From positions 558,001-622,000 of the forward strand of contig CANLUT010000001.1 in NCBI GenBank assembly GCA_947494335.1: 64,000 nucleotides of DNA, given 5' to 3'. Below are positions 1 through 8,864 of the stretch, piece after piece. Position 1 is the stretch's first letter; every line of letters starts with the position of its first letter. Origin of the DNA: Oligoflexales bacterium. GTDB lineage: Bacteria > Bdellovibrionota_B > Oligoflexia > Oligoflexales > RGVZ01. The translations under genes and the position numbers were made by a program. Under the pieces are notes generated by a model, which was not told where the DNA came from, made no database searches, and worked only from the letters and a program-made list of their open reading frames with translations.

Positions 1-1
1 A

Positions 2-106
2 ATCGTCGTTGAGTACGGTCCTTATGAAGTGCAGCAAGATCCAGTGCCATACGCTCGCAAAGCTCAAGACACAATGCTTGGCAACCTGAGAAAGCTGTCG
101 CGTTAA
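2..106 (+). CDS. 3' end of an unrecognised gene (partial)
   Basis: An open frame enters from the left edge and runs 34 codons to a TAA at 104-106, ending in ...GNLRKLSR. The hairpin with T-run just downstream supports this as a true gene end. The tail is charged and hydrophilic, with no motif that I recognise, so no function is offered. Confidence 0.5.
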   Translation: MVVEYGPYEVQQDPVPYARKAQDTMLGNLRKLSR

Positions 107-115
107 ATTGTCTCA

Positions 116-144
116 AACGTGTGTGACACCGAATCACACACGTT
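116..144. repeat. 11-bp perfect inverted repeat after the first gene
   Basis: The arms at 116-126 and 134-144 are exact reverse complements (AACGTGTGTGA / TCACACACGTT) around a 7-nt loop. It lies between the stop codon at 106 and the terminator at 155. It has no T-run, so it may be an mRNA 3'-end stabilising hairpin or a protein-binding site. Confidence 0.55.
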
Positions 145-154
145 CTCACTCAAC

Positions 155-187
155 AACCCCCGGGCACAAAAGTGCTTGGGGGTTTTT
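155..187. terminator. Rho-independent terminator, probably bidirectional
   Basis: A GC-rich stem AACCCCCGGGCAC pairs with GTGCTTGGGGGTT through two G-T wobbles around an AAAA loop, followed by TTTTT on the plus strand. The A-rich left flank also allows it to serve the minus-strand ABC operon that ends at 186. Confidence 0.8.
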
Positions 188-1997
188 ATTTGTCATCTTC
201 AGTTGATTGCGCCTGAATGCTAGTAGCGCCTAGAGACACTAATTCAAAGTAGCGTCCGCGTTTTGCCTCTAATTGAGCTGGCGAGCCTGCCTCGACCACG
301 CGCCCCTGTTCGAGAACCAAAACTTTATCGCAGCGCTTGATGGTTTCCAAGCGGTGTGCAATGACAATCACGGTCCTGCCCTTGAGTAGTTTCTGAGTGG
401 CATTTTGAATCAAAGCTTCGGAATGAGGATCGATACTGCTGGTCGCCTCATCTAGAATCAGAATCGGTGGTTTGCCGAGCAGGGCGCGAGCAAATACGAT
501 GAGTTGACGCTGTCCATGGCTTAAGTTGGCGCCGTGCTCGCGAAGGTTAAAGTAATAAGTTCCAGGAAGCTGCTCAATAAAGGCATCGGCACCGACGAGA
601 CGGCAGGCCTCACGTACCTCACTGTCGGATATGTTCTCGCGACCAAGACAGATATTAAATCTAATAGATCCCTCAAACAGAACAATATCTTGGGGTACAA
701 TTCCCAGATGAGTGCGAACACTTGTGGGGCTTAGTTCTGCAATAGAGTCGTTATTAACGAATATATCTCCTGAAAAGCCTGCATAAAGTTTGGCGATCAG
801 CTTAACGATGGTCGACTTGCCACTTCCCGTTGATCCGATGATTGCCAGCGAGGAGCCTGAGGGTGCCTCGAACGTTACGTTGTGCAGGACATTGGCACTG
901 GCTTTGCCGTAAGTGAACGATACGTTTTCAAAGCGGATGCTTGCGGCATCTGGCCAATGAGCTTGTTTGTTTCCGGGAACGAAATCGCTACGGTCAAGGA
1001 GTCCAAAAATCCTCTGGATCGATGTGAATGCACCTTGGAGCATGGCCATTTTGGTTCCGAGCATCTTTAAAGGCTCAAACAGTTGCTGAACATATTGAAC
1101 AAAGGCAACCATCACCCCTGCTGTTAGAGTTTCTTCAAGGGCCGATCCTGATGTAAGGCCGGTGGTCTTGATGGCGATGAATAATACAATTCCAAGTGTA
1201 ATGGACGAGATCCCATCAATAGTAGAAAACATCAGAGCATCGTAGTAAACGTTTTCCAACTGGGCGTCGCGAAACTTTTTATTCAATCTTGAAAAGCGAG
1301 ATGACACTCCAGGCTCTGCATTAAGTAACTTAACCGCGTTAACGCTGGTCAATGCCTCTTGGGCAAAGCCGTTAAGTTCGGCCAGGTTTTTGCGAGACTC
1401 CAACATGGATTCGTTCAATTTTTTTGAAAACCATATGACGATCCATGTGATGATCGGGAGAATAATTAGCGCGACAACGGCAAGTTGTGGGGATAAGACG
1501 AACATACCGACGACGCAGCCAGCCAACACCATCAAATCAATGATGCTTGAAAGTACGCCTTGATTCAGCGATTCGCTCAAGGTGTCAAAATCACTCGTAG
1601 CACGGGTTGCCAAAGCGCCGCTGATTTGATGGTCATGCCAGGACGGAGCGAGATCGAGGACGTGTTTGACGAGTGCTGTTCTGAGATCTCGAATCATCTT
1701 GTGAACAGCTGTTGAGGTTGTCAGCGACTGTATACCAGCAAAAATGTAGCTTGTTAGGGATAGTCCAAGACATGCGGATGCCCACATCAAAGTGACTGCA
1801 AAATCTCCCTTTAGAATACCGTGATCGATGGCCCGTTGAACAGTTAGTGGTTGGACCATGGAAATGATGGCGACACAGGGCATCATGGAAGCGCCGATAA
1901 AGACCAGTTTTTTATTTGGCCTAAGCCAAGGCCATAGCTTTACCAATGAACCAAAAGAGAAGGCGCTGTGCATCTGTTTGTCCGCAGCTGTCTTCAT
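186..1997 (-). CDS. Heterodimeric ABC exporter, catalytic half (MdlB-like)
   Basis: A 603-residue half-transporter. The N-terminal ABC exporter membrane domain (about residues 20-310, six predicted helices) is followed by an ATPase domain with Walker A GSTGSGKST, Q-loop VPQDIVLF, signature LSHGQ, Walker B ILILDEATSSID and the switch histidine IAHRL. The catalytic glutamate is present, but the signature is LSHGQ rather than LSGGQ. That is the pattern expected of the subunit whose signature faces the degenerate site of its partner. Its start overlaps the stop of the upstream half-transporter by 4 nt, so the two are translationally coupled and should form one inner-membrane exporter. The substrate is unknown; drugs, peptides and lipids are all seen in this family. 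Confidence 0.9.
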   Translation of the reverse strand: MKTAADKQMHSAFSFGSLVKLWPWLRPNKKLVFIGASMMPCVAIISMVQPLTVQRAIDHGILKGDFAVTLMWASACLGLSLTSYIFAGIQSLTTSTAVHKMIRDLRTALVKHVLDLAPSWHDHQISGALATRATSDFDTLSESLNQGVLSSIIDLMVLAGCVVGMFVLSPQLAVVALIILPIITWIVIWFSKKLNESMLESRKNLAELNGFAQEALTSVNAVKLLNAEPGVSSRFSRLNKKFRDAQLENVYYDALMFSTIDGISSITLGIVLFIAIKTTGLTSGSALEETLTAGVMVAFVQYVQQLFEPLKMLGTKMAMLQGAFTSIQRIFGLLDRSDFVPGNKQAHWPDAASIRFENVSFTYGKASANVLHNVTFEAPSGSSLAIIGSTGSGKSTIVKLIAKLYAGFSGDIFVNNDSIAELSPTSVRTHLGIVPQDIVLFEGSIRFNICLGRENISDSEVREACRLVGADAFIEQLPGTYYFNLREHGANLSHGQRQLIVFARALLGKPPILILDEATSSIDPHSEALIQNATQKLLKGRTVIVIAHRLETIKRCDKVLVLEQGRVVEAGSPAQLEAKRGRYFELVSLGATSIQAQSTEDDK

Positions 1998-3760
1998 TGG
2001 CGAACCTCTGGTTGATTGGTTGACGCTTTATTTAAGGGCTTCGCATCGGACTCTTCAAGCGATATCGTCTCTATGAGAGATCGTACGTCACCGTAGCTGC
2101 CTGATCCAATAATTCGCCCATCGCGCATCACCAAAACCTTGTCGCATGGCTCAAGAATGCTGACACGGTGCGACGCAATAAGAAGTGCCGACTTTGTCTC
2201 CAATAAGCTATGGATTAGGCGATGCTCAGTATCATGATCAACCGCCGACAACACATCATCGAGAATGATCATTTCAGCTGGCCTAAGTAATAATCGCGCG
2301 AGTGCTAATCGCTGCTTCTGGCCTCCAGAAAGCTTAATTCCCTTTTCGCCGATTGGGGTGTCCCAAGTCTCTGGAAGGCGCATGATGTCATCGTAAACCT
2401 GTGCCATGCGTGTTGCTTTTTCAAGGCGTTCAGTAGAAGTGCTTTCATCAGGGAGTCCAAGGCAGAGGTTAGAGCGTACGCTTTCGCTGAATAGAAGTGG
2501 TTGCTGGAGCCCGTATGCGATTGAGCGTCGAACGTCTGAGGGAGGCATTGTCAGGATACTTTTCCCGTTTAATAGGACCTCGCCTTGGCTGTGATCAATG
2601 AGCCGGGTGATGATGTTGAAAAGTGTTGATTTGCCGCATCCGATATTTCCAAAAATGCCAACGCGCTCTCCCGGTATCACCGTAAAAGAAATCTCGGATA
2701 GGCACGGGCGTCCATCTGGCCACGCAAAAGAGAGATTTTTAACCGCTAACATAGCTTTTGTTGGAATTTGATCTGAGATTTCTTGAAGATTTTTTGCATG
2801 CTCTGGACTAAGTCCTGAGAGATCTTCCAGACGTTCAGACGCTGGTTTGGCGCGTTGATAGACGTTTAAAATTATTCCAAGGCTTGCGAATGGAAATGTC
2901 AGCATGCCAATGTATATGTTGAACGCCATAATATCGCCGACTGAGAGTTGGCCGGCGATAATTTGCCTACCGCCCCAAGCTAGAGTCGCAAACTGACTAA
3001 GGCCAATCAGAATCGTCATGACAGGCCAAATCAATGTTCTAATCCAGACTGTGCGAATATTTGCTTCGTAAATAGCCTCAGTGTCAGGTCTGGTTCGGCT
3101 AATCATCGCCGATTGAGCATTCATGACCTGAATCATGTGAGCTTGGGCAAACGTTTCAGAGATTTTTCCAGTTAGACGCCCCATAGCCTCAGTGCTCTCG
3201 CGCATGGCTTTATAAAGTCGCGGCATCATGACCTTGGTCAAAAGCAGCATGGGGATCATGGGAAAAATGGCCAAAATCGTTAGCACGGGGTCGATGCTGG
3301 CCATCTTTGTCACGGTGAATATTGATATGAAAATAACGTTGAGGGCCTGCAAGGCACCAAATGCGAAAAATATTCGAAGTTGGGTGACGTCGTTATTAAG
3401 CCGGGAGGTCAGGTCTCCAATTGAAAACGGCGCAAGAAGGCTCATGGGGACGCGTAGAATGTGAGTGAACACGTCATCTTTTATACTAGCTTCAAGGGTG
3501 CGGCCTGGCCAGAAGATGAGCATGCGGGACGCCGTACGGATCAATACTTGCGTAAGTCCTAGTCCGATAATGACTAATGATAGCGTTGTGTATGTACTTA
3601 GGGAGTTTCCGGTTGCTAATGCATTTATTATCTCTTTAGCGAGCTGTGGAATTTCCAGCACGATAATATTCGTTACGATCAGTGCCAGGGTTCCGCCTAG
3701 GTACCAACGCCATTGGGGTGCCGCATATTTTTTTCCAAGGCGCTGAAGCGGGGTGCTCAT
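1994..3760 (-). CDS. Heterodimeric ABC exporter, degenerate half (MdlA-like)
   Basis: A 588-residue half-transporter with a membrane domain over about residues 15-310 and a C-terminal ATPase domain. Walker A is GNIGCGKST and the signature is a normal LSGGQKQR. Walker B reads MIILDDVLSAVD, so the catalytic glutamate is replaced by aspartate. This degenerate site is the hallmark of MdlA, TM287 and similar halves of asymmetric exporters. It overlaps the ATPase gene upstream and the partner half downstream by 4 nt each. By family knowledge, only the composite site using the partner's Walker B hydrolyses ATP efficiently. Confidence 0.9.
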   Translation of the reverse strand: MSTPLQRLGKKYAAPQWRWYLGGTLALIVTNIIVLEIPQLAKEIINALATGNSLSTYTTLSLVIIGLGLTQVLIRTASRMLIFWPGRTLEASIKDDVFTHILRVPMSLLAPFSIGDLTSRLNNDVTQLRIFFAFGALQALNVIFISIFTVTKMASIDPVLTILAIFPMIPMLLLTKVMMPRLYKAMRESTEAMGRLTGKISETFAQAHMIQVMNAQSAMISRTRPDTEAIYEANIRTVWIRTLIWPVMTILIGLSQFATLAWGGRQIIAGQLSVGDIMAFNIYIGMLTFPFASLGIILNVYQRAKPASERLEDLSGLSPEHAKNLQEISDQIPTKAMLAVKNLSFAWPDGRPCLSEISFTVIPGERVGIFGNIGCGKSTLFNIITRLIDHSQGEVLLNGKSILTMPPSDVRRSIAYGLQQPLLFSESVRSNLCLGLPDESTSTERLEKATRMAQVYDDIMRLPETWDTPIGEKGIKLSGGQKQRLALARLLLRPAEMIILDDVLSAVDHDTEHRLIHSLLETKSALLIASHRVSILEPCDKVLVMRDGRIIGSGSYGDVRSLIETISLEESDAKPLNKASTNQPEVRQ

Positions 3761-4473
3761 TGGTTGCCGCCGAAAAATCTTTGCTCAATCAGCGCTGCTC
3801 TCTCCGTTAAGCTGGCACTGGGCCAGGCATTTAGGTCACTTAGCTGTCCAGCTTCGAGGAGAATCGCGCGTGGACAAATCTGCGCCGCAAGTAACGGGGT
3901 ATGAATGCTGACTAAAGTTGTCTTGCCACGTTTGGCGCGCTCGCCAATGGTGACTTCGAGAGTTCTGCTGTTTGAGATGTCTAAAGCATTGAATGGCTCG
4001 TCTAAAATCAGAACGTCTGGATCATGGATTAGGCTGACAGCCAACCCAATTCTTCGCTGCATGCCATGGCTGGCTTTGGCCAAGGGTCGATGGCGCCAGC
4101 TAATGGCATCCCATCGCGCAAGCTCACGTTCAACGAGTGCTTCAGGTTCTGCTAGTCCAAGTAAACGGGCCTCGTAAGACAATATTTCGTCAGCTGTGGT
4201 CCATGGAGGTAAGGATGATTCTTGAGGGAGATAGCCGACATGTTTCCTGAGGTCTGTTGCATCGGGATTCATTTTTTGCCCAAGGATCTTCAGTTCGCCG
4301 TCTTGTCTATCGATAGACCCAGATAGTAACTGAAAGAAAGTGCTTTTACCGGCGCCATTTTTACCAAATACGGCAATCGTCTCTCCCGGCTCAGCCGTAA
4401 AATTAATTGGGCCAAGCGTAAAGCCTGTGCTCCATGAACGTTTGAGGTTTAATGATTCAATGATATGCGCCAC
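3757..4473 (-). CDS. ABC-2 type transporter ATP-binding protein
   Basis: A 238-residue ATPase subunit with Walker A GKNGAGKST, Q-loop YLPQES, a signature region reading SHGMQRR (degenerate relative to LSGGQ), Walker B VLILDEPFNALD and a C-terminal H-loop serine-histidine SIH. The frame stays open further upstream, but a GTG at 4473 preceded by GGGAGGA is the better start and gives a 17-nt overlap with the permease gene. Overall it resembles the CcmA/NatA type that works with an ABC-2 permease. The gene just upstream encodes such a membrane protein, so the pair is likely one transporter. Confidence 0.85.
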   Translation of the reverse strand: MAHIIESLNLKRSWSTGFTLGPINFTAEPGETIAVFGKNGAGKSTFFQLLSGSIDRQDGELKILGQKMNPDATDLRKHVGYLPQESSLPPWTTADEILSYEARLLGLAEPEALVERELARWDAISWRHRPLAKASHGMQRRIGLAVSLIHDPDVLILDEPFNALDISNSRTLEVTIGERAKRGKTTLVSIHTPLLAAQICPRAILLEAGQLSDLNAWPSASLTERAALIEQRFFGGNQ

Positions 4474-5641
4474 GGGCAAATCGTCCTCCCTGGTAGCGGT
4501 GTGCTTCTCGGTGTAACAAGAAAGTGAACAGTGCAATAATGGGAGCAGCAATCACTGCTGACCCAACAAAGACACTGATCAAGGTCATCAATATAATGTT
4601 CGTTGCAGGCTTTTTGCCATCAATTTGCATGACAAAAGCAGGGGCTAACCAAACAGGGAACGCTGCAAGAAAACCACTGATTAATATTGTTTTCAAAACT
4701 TTCTCGTCAAAAACGCCGCCCGTCATCGTCGTCCCGATAAGCGCGGCTAAGCAAAGACAAACAATCGTGATTGCTAAGGTTTGTATCGCTATACGCGTGA
4801 AAATCCTTTGCCAGGACATGATCCATTCGAAGTGTGACACAGCAGCTTGTCTTTCGATCCAGGCTGTCTTCAAATCATCATCAACAACGAGCGGTACGAT
4901 CCAAGCCAGTATGATGCCGCCAGATAATGACGCTAGATATGTCAGCTCCGCTGGCTGCCCTCGGATGATGGCGATCATAGCAAAAATAACAGGTAAGCCT
5001 GCTACCAGTCGCAATGTCGATCCTGGTGCAGCGGGTTGGCTAAGGCGCGCCATCCGCCAAGCCACCAGCGGCGGCAGTCTGTAGTTTACGTTTGATCGAT
5101 GGGGCGTTAGGTCGTTTTGACGGTTGATCGATGAACGGAAATCGTATCGCAGCGTATTGATGACCGGTAAGCTCAAGGCCAGCCACCAGTGAGCCCTGGC
5201 GAGTCCATCGAGATAGCGATTTAGCAGCATGGCTGAAAGCCACAGTAAAATCACATTTAAGATGAGAGCAGCTAGACGCCTGAATTTTGCGATCCTGTTG
5301 TCTGTGACGCCCCATTGGCTGAGCATGGCCAGCCAGTTGTCTGGTTCGCGGAGTTTCCTTGCCACGTAGTGTGCAATGATGAAAGAGCTGAAACACAAAG
5401 CTGCAGCGTTGAGATAGAAGAGTGAGGACTTCGCTAAGTTGGGGTCAACTTCCGGAAGTTTTTCTCTAAAGAAATCTCCAAAAATATAAATAAAAAGTGC
5501 AATAACCACCGTTGTTGCGGCTGATGTTGTTAGGAAAGTCGCGGCTGATGCCTTCAATCGTCGAACTTCTTGTTGGAGCATGGGCAAAAATGCGTCGATC
5601 CAGAAATTCACGTCGTGAGTTTTATGAGTCTTGTTCGTCAC
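4457..5641 (-). CDS. Multi-pass membrane protein, probable ABC-2 type permease
   Basis: A 394-residue protein starting at GTG with a GGAG motif 9 nt upstream. Several hydrophobic segments are visible: about residues 40-55, 75-95, 125-145, 205-250, 290-310, 320-340 and 350-375. There is no sequence motif I can name. Assignment as the membrane partner of the adjacent ATPase rests on the overlap of the two genes and on topology. It lies 20 nt downstream of the exported protein gene, in the same operon. Confidence 0.65.
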   Translation of the reverse strand: MTNKTHKTHDVNFWIDAFLPMLQQEVRRLKASAATFLTTSAATTVVIALFIYIFGDFFREKLPEVDPNLAKSSLFYLNAAALCFSSFIIAHYVARKLREPDNWLAMLSQWGVTDNRIAKFRRLAALILNVILLWLSAMLLNRYLDGLARAHWWLALSLPVINTLRYDFRSSINRQNDLTPHRSNVNYRLPPLVAWRMARLSQPAAPGSTLRLVAGLPVIFAMIAIIRGQPAELTYLASLSGGIILAWIVPLVVDDDLKTAWIERQAAVSHFEWIMSWQRIFTRIAIQTLAITIVCLCLAALIGTTMTGGVFDEKVLKTILISGFLAAFPVWLAPAFVMQIDGKKPATNIILMTLISVFVGSAVIAAPIIALFTFLLHREAHRYQGGRFARGAYH

Positions 5642-5661
5642 TAACTATCACTCCGTTTTGA

Positions 5662-6492
5662 TCAGGTCCCGGGATTCCACCTGAGCGATATTTCAGCTCC
5701 GATGCTATCAGAAAATTCTGTAGATTTAAGATCATGATGTAGCGATGTCGTAACCGTGAACTTAGGTGTCGGATTTACGGAAAAAATGGCACTAGCATAT
5801 CTGCGCAAAATCCAAGAATCGATGCCTTTGCTTGTCAAGTTGAGCCATTCCTGGGTGGTGCCGAATTTAAATGAGAGTGATTCGTTTTCCAGGCCGATAA
5901 GAAACTGCTTTGGAGCCTGCAGGTCAATCAAAAGCCCGTCGGCCCCTAAACGATACCAAGAAATCTCTGGGATTATCAGTGGAGCTTTACTAAAGCGATT
6001 TACGTAGTAAATGCCAGCCCATGATCTGGCGTAGTCTGAAGGGCGAAGCCGTAACCACGGCAAAGGTTTCAAAAGGTTTGCTGTTAAACGGGTCACCGCA
6101 GCAGGCTTTGCGTCAAATTGACCAAGACGTGCGATATCAATCCGCCATGCGGGATCTCCTTCGGAAGAGTGATGCAAAAATCCAATCCCGAGTCTTTGAT
6201 CCCGCGCTAGAGTGCGACTGTTATCATCGATGTTATCCAGATAGCGAAGTGTCGCAAATGGCATAGACATCCCTGCGCGTACGGGAATGGGAATATCAGC
6301 CTGGATGAATCGCTCGTCAGTGACGTGGTATGTATTAACGTCGGCAGTCGTTGTTCTCCATCGCCGAGTACCGACAACGGGTCCAGCCAGTGGCTCAACG
6401 GCTCCTGCCATGGACGAGACCATGTACGAGAACAGCAGTGCCACACGCCAACCAGCGCACATGTTTTGCAGCGAAGAATGTCGCGATTTCAT
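5662..6492 (-). CDS. Exported beta-rich protein heading the ABC operon
   Basis: A 276-residue protein with an N-terminal signal peptide (hydrophobic stretch about residues 15-30, likely cleavage near SSMAGA). The mature part shows alternating hydrophobic/polar strands such as FTVTTSLHH and a C-terminal strand AEISLRW, compatible with a small outer-membrane barrel, though the last residue is not the usual Phe or Trp. It is the first gene of the minus-strand operon that continues into four ABC genes, so it may be the outer-membrane or periplasmic part of that export route. I do not recognise the family. Confidence 0.6.
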   Translation of the reverse strand: MKSRHSSLQNMCAGWRVALLFSYMVSSMAGAVEPLAGPVVGTRRWRTTTADVNTYHVTDERFIQADIPIPVRAGMSMPFATLRYLDNIDDNSRTLARDQRLGIGFLHHSSEGDPAWRIDIARLGQFDAKPAAVTRLTANLLKPLPWLRLRPSDYARSWAGIYYVNRFSKAPLIIPEISWYRLGADGLLIDLQAPKQFLIGLENESLSFKFGTTQEWLNLTSKGIDSWILRRYASAIFSVNPTPKFTVTTSLHHDLKSTEFSDSIGAEISLRWNPGT

Positions 6493-6558
6493 AGTCGTCT
6501 ATGCTACATTGCGAGCGGAAATAATCAATCAACTTCCTTTGTTGCGGGAGTATCAAGT

Positions 6559-7221
6559 ATGAAGAAAATTGCGGTGATTTTGAACGGGTGTGGACACAGG
6601 GATGGCTCTGAAATACATGAGGCTGTATTGACCCTTTGGGCTATTGAAAATGCAGGAGCAACTTGGGAGGCTCTTGCTTTGAACAAACCGCAGGCGAGAG
6701 TTTTAAATCATATGGATGGTCGACTTGAGACGGATGAACCGCCACGAAATATGCTGAAAGAGTCCGCCCGAATTGCTCGAGGACGAATTCGAGATCTCCA
6801 AACTGCGAAAATTGAAGACTACGCTGCAGTCATCATTCCGGGTGGTAATGGTACGGCTTCAAATCTGTGTGATTTTGCAGAGCAAGGTTCAAAGATGAGT
6901 GTGGTTCCAGAAGTGACAAAGTTTCTTGAAGCCGCCCAAAATAAAGGCAAGCCGATTGGTGCGGTGTGTATTGCTCCCATCATGCTCGCGAAGGTTTTCG
7001 GGGGTCAGGGCGTGAAGTTAACTTTGGGTTCTAGCGAAGGTGATGCGGCAAATGCTGCGCGGGCGTTTGGTGCCAGTGTTATAGCTTGCAAGGCGACCGA
7101 GTGTGTCGTCGATTCCGAGCTAAAAATCGTCACAACGCCCGCTTACATGCTAGATGTTGGTGTGAATCAAATTGGTGAGGGTATCGCAAAGTTAACCAAG
7201 GAAATTATCCGGCTAATCTAG
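6559..7221 (+). CDS. elbB: ElbB-like glyoxalase / DJ-1-PfpI family protein
   Basis: A 220-residue protein beginning MKKIAVILNGCGHRDGSEIHE, the characteristic ElbB opening, and close in length to the E. coli protein (217). The nucleophile-elbow cysteine lies in GAVCIAP, and the strand IPGGNGTASNLCDF is conserved. The frame is open further upstream, but the ATG at 6559 has GGGAG 8 nt before it and matches the family start. In E. coli the protein has weak glyoxalase activity and is linked to isoprenoid metabolism. It diverges from the ABC operon across only 66 nt. Confidence 0.9.
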   Translation: MKKIAVILNGCGHRDGSEIHEAVLTLWAIENAGATWEALALNKPQARVLNHMDGRLETDEPPRNMLKESARIARGRIRDLQTAKIEDYAAVIIPGGNGTASNLCDFAEQGSKMSVVPEVTKFLEAAQNKGKPIGAVCIAPIMLAKVFGGQGVKLTLGSSEGDAANAARAFGASVIACKATECVVDSELKIVTTPAYMLDVGVNQIGEGIAKLTKEIIRLI

Positions 7222-7324
7222 AGGTAAACACGATTGCCGATGATGTTCTTGTAACCGCTGTTGATTTGGCGGAAGGTTCGGCTATTCTGTTCCAAATGTG
7301 TTTTTTTATTTCCTGACTTTCAAA

Positions 7325-7657
7325 CTACTTTAGACAACCCGCCTTGCTAAATTCAGTTTCAAGGTTGACTTGTTGATCTGTGCAGACCAATCCATAACGC
7401 CAAAGATCATGCTTTCCGAAATCTTGTTCGCTCCAAATAATTTCCAACGGAATCTGGCGTTCGCCAATGATCAAGGAAGCTTTGCTACCAACGGAAAACT
7501 GAGCAGAACATATGACGCCCATACCATGGGAACTTACGTCCAGAGGTTTCACGTCAACATCTTTACTATTGACGACGAGCCGTCCGGGCAAAAGACCCGT
7601 GAGTCGCTTCCGCTCACTGAGCCGGCGCTCTTTAAGTTTCAGTTGATATGCTGGCAT
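7325..7657 (-). CDS. PilZ domain protein (candidate c-di-GMP receptor)
   Basis: A 110-residue single-domain protein. An arginine-rich N-terminal segment (KERRLSERKRL) resembles the PilZ RxxxR motif, and DVSSHGMGV resembles the D/NxSxxG motif; these are the two c-di-GMP-binding signatures. The ATG at 7657 is preceded by AAGGA at 7 nt. The longer open frame to 7711 lacks a comparable ribosome site. It converges with elbB. It is the first of two unlinked single-domain PilZ genes in the window. Confidence 0.75.
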   Translation of the reverse strand: MPAYQLKLKERRLSERKRLTGLLPGRLVVNSKDVDVKPLDVSSHGMGVICSAQFSVGSKASLIIGERQIPLEIIWSEQDFGKHDLWRYGLVCTDQQVNLETEFSKAGCLK

Positions 7658-7955
7658 GGCACCATCCTTCCGTACAAACTCGACTACAACCGTCAAAATA
7701 ACTCCGCGCAACTCCCTACAAGCTAGGACATCGGTAAAAGGGCTTCAAGACTGAGAGAATCAATTAAGGACAATAATTACGGTAGTTTACAATGATAATT
7801 GGGTCCGTGCTTCTGGGCGTCAAATAGTGGCCATCAGCACTCCAGGGGAGTCTTCTCAGCTTTTAGGGGCGGAATTGGTTCATTAGCCCAATTTTTGTAC
7901 AATATTATTAGGAGATTCGAGCACTCACCAAGTTTCTCAAACCGGGAGGTTTAGT
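7658..7955. other. Divergent intergenic region, no gene seen
   Basis: About 300 nt between the PilZ gene (minus) and the IrrE-like gene (plus). I see no open frame with a ribosome site. It contains the promoter-like pair described at 7875-7903 and AT-rich stretches around 7770-7800. No long inverted repeat is evident. Confidence 0.5.
7875..7903 (+). promoter_or_regulatory. Sigma-70-like promoter for the IrrE-like/acetoacetyl-CoA synthetase pair
   Basis: TTGGTT at 7875-7880 and TACAAT at 7898-7903 are separated by exactly 17 nt and lie about 50 nt upstream of the start codon at 7956. The match is by eye and has not been tested. Confidence 0.45.
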
Positions 7956-8864
7956 ATGTTGGCACTATTTCCAGAGTTATCAGCATGCGCCAAAGCCAAA
8001 GATATCGAAAAACTTGCGATTCTGGTGCGAACCTATTTTGCCGGAGCCGACGCGACAAAGGCTCAGTTTGATGTGCTTTCGACCGTTCGACAATTTGGAA
8101 TTCCCGTTGGGGTCGCTCCGATCAAATACTTTGGTGCTATTGCTGTGCGCGATGATGGTGGTGATATTCGGGCCAGTATACTGGTGCGCGAGAACCTTGA
8201 GGCTAGGCAGCAGCGCTTTATATTAGCCCATATTTTGGGTCATTTTTTGTTACAGATCCAACCACGACTAGCATCCAGTGATTGGCGAAGTTCCGGCTTC
8301 AAGGAGTTGATTGACCCCAGCCGCCGCTATGCTGTTGCTGAGGGGCTAAGTCATTTGTCAGCTGCAGATTTTGCAGCAGAAGATATGGCGGATCGATTTG
8401 CTGGTGCCTTGCTTATGCCGTCGGCAATGGTTAAGCGCGCGATGGAAAAATTGGGTGATGTGGTGAGAGTGGCAGCTTTTTTTGCAGTGGATCTTGATGT
8501 TCTGGAGCGTCGTTTAGAGGATATTGGGGTTGCTGATCATGCTGTCGCTGCGCAATCAAAGTTAAGATCAGGGGCTAAAGTTGCGACGCCTATTGACGTT
8601 CTAAATGAACTCGCCCATAGTGAGGTTCCGCGCGATGTTCCGCCTGAGCAGCTGATTCGTGATGTCAGTCAGCCGATGGCAGCCATGCCGCGTGCGGTGG
8701 CAGCGCATTCATACAGCGATGCTGCACAATCTGATTTAGCAACTGTAGCGGATGCGCCGACCCCCAAGCGGAAGCGAAAACCCGATCCGGGTGGATTGAA
8801 AGGCATGGATAGGATCCGGGAGCTGGCACGAAGAATGGACAAATTTGGTGACAAGTCAAAGTGA
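7956..8864 (+). CDS. IrrE/ImmA-type metallopeptidase-like protein with altered active site
   Basis: A 302-residue protein starting at ATG with GGGAGG 7 nt upstream. The N-terminal two-thirds has the ImmA/IrrE layout: a strand, the zinc helix at residues 88-98, and the later helix ending DRFAGALLMPSAMV, where this family has its usual E..AN.FA..LLMP motif. The zinc motif reads H92-I-L-G-H96, so the catalytic glutamate of HExxH is isoleucine. The C-terminal 100 residues are Pro/Lys-rich and look disordered, ending GGLKGMDRIRELARRMDKFGDKSK in two pieces of helix. The missing glutamate suggests a non-catalytic, perhaps regulatory, role. The gene overlaps the start of acetoacetyl-CoA synthetase. 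Confidence 0.7.
   Translation: MLALFPELSACAKAKDIEKLAILVRTYFAGADATKAQFDVLSTVRQFGIPVGVAPIKYFGAIAVRDDGGDIRASILVRENLEARQQRFILAHILGHFLLQIQPRLASSDWRSSGFKELIDPSRRYAVAEGLSHLSAADFAAEDMADRFAGALLMPSAMVKRAMEKLGDVVRVAAFFAVDLDVLERRLEDIGVADHAVAAQSKLRSGAKVATPIDVLNELAHSEVPRDVPPEQLIRDVSQPMAAMPRAVAAHSYSDAAQSDLATVADAPTPKRKRKPDPGGLKGMDRIRELARRMDKFGDKSK

Noticed and set aside
4524-5084. 186-codon open frame on the plus strand inside the permease gene.
   Set aside because: It lies entirely antisense to a well-supported operon gene with a good ribosome site and overlaps on both sides; its sequence has no recognisable motif.
7222-7324. Possible terminator between elbB and the first PilZ gene (short CCGC/GCGG stem, later T-run).
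   Set aside because: The stem is only four to five base pairs and the T-run lies about 40 nt away.
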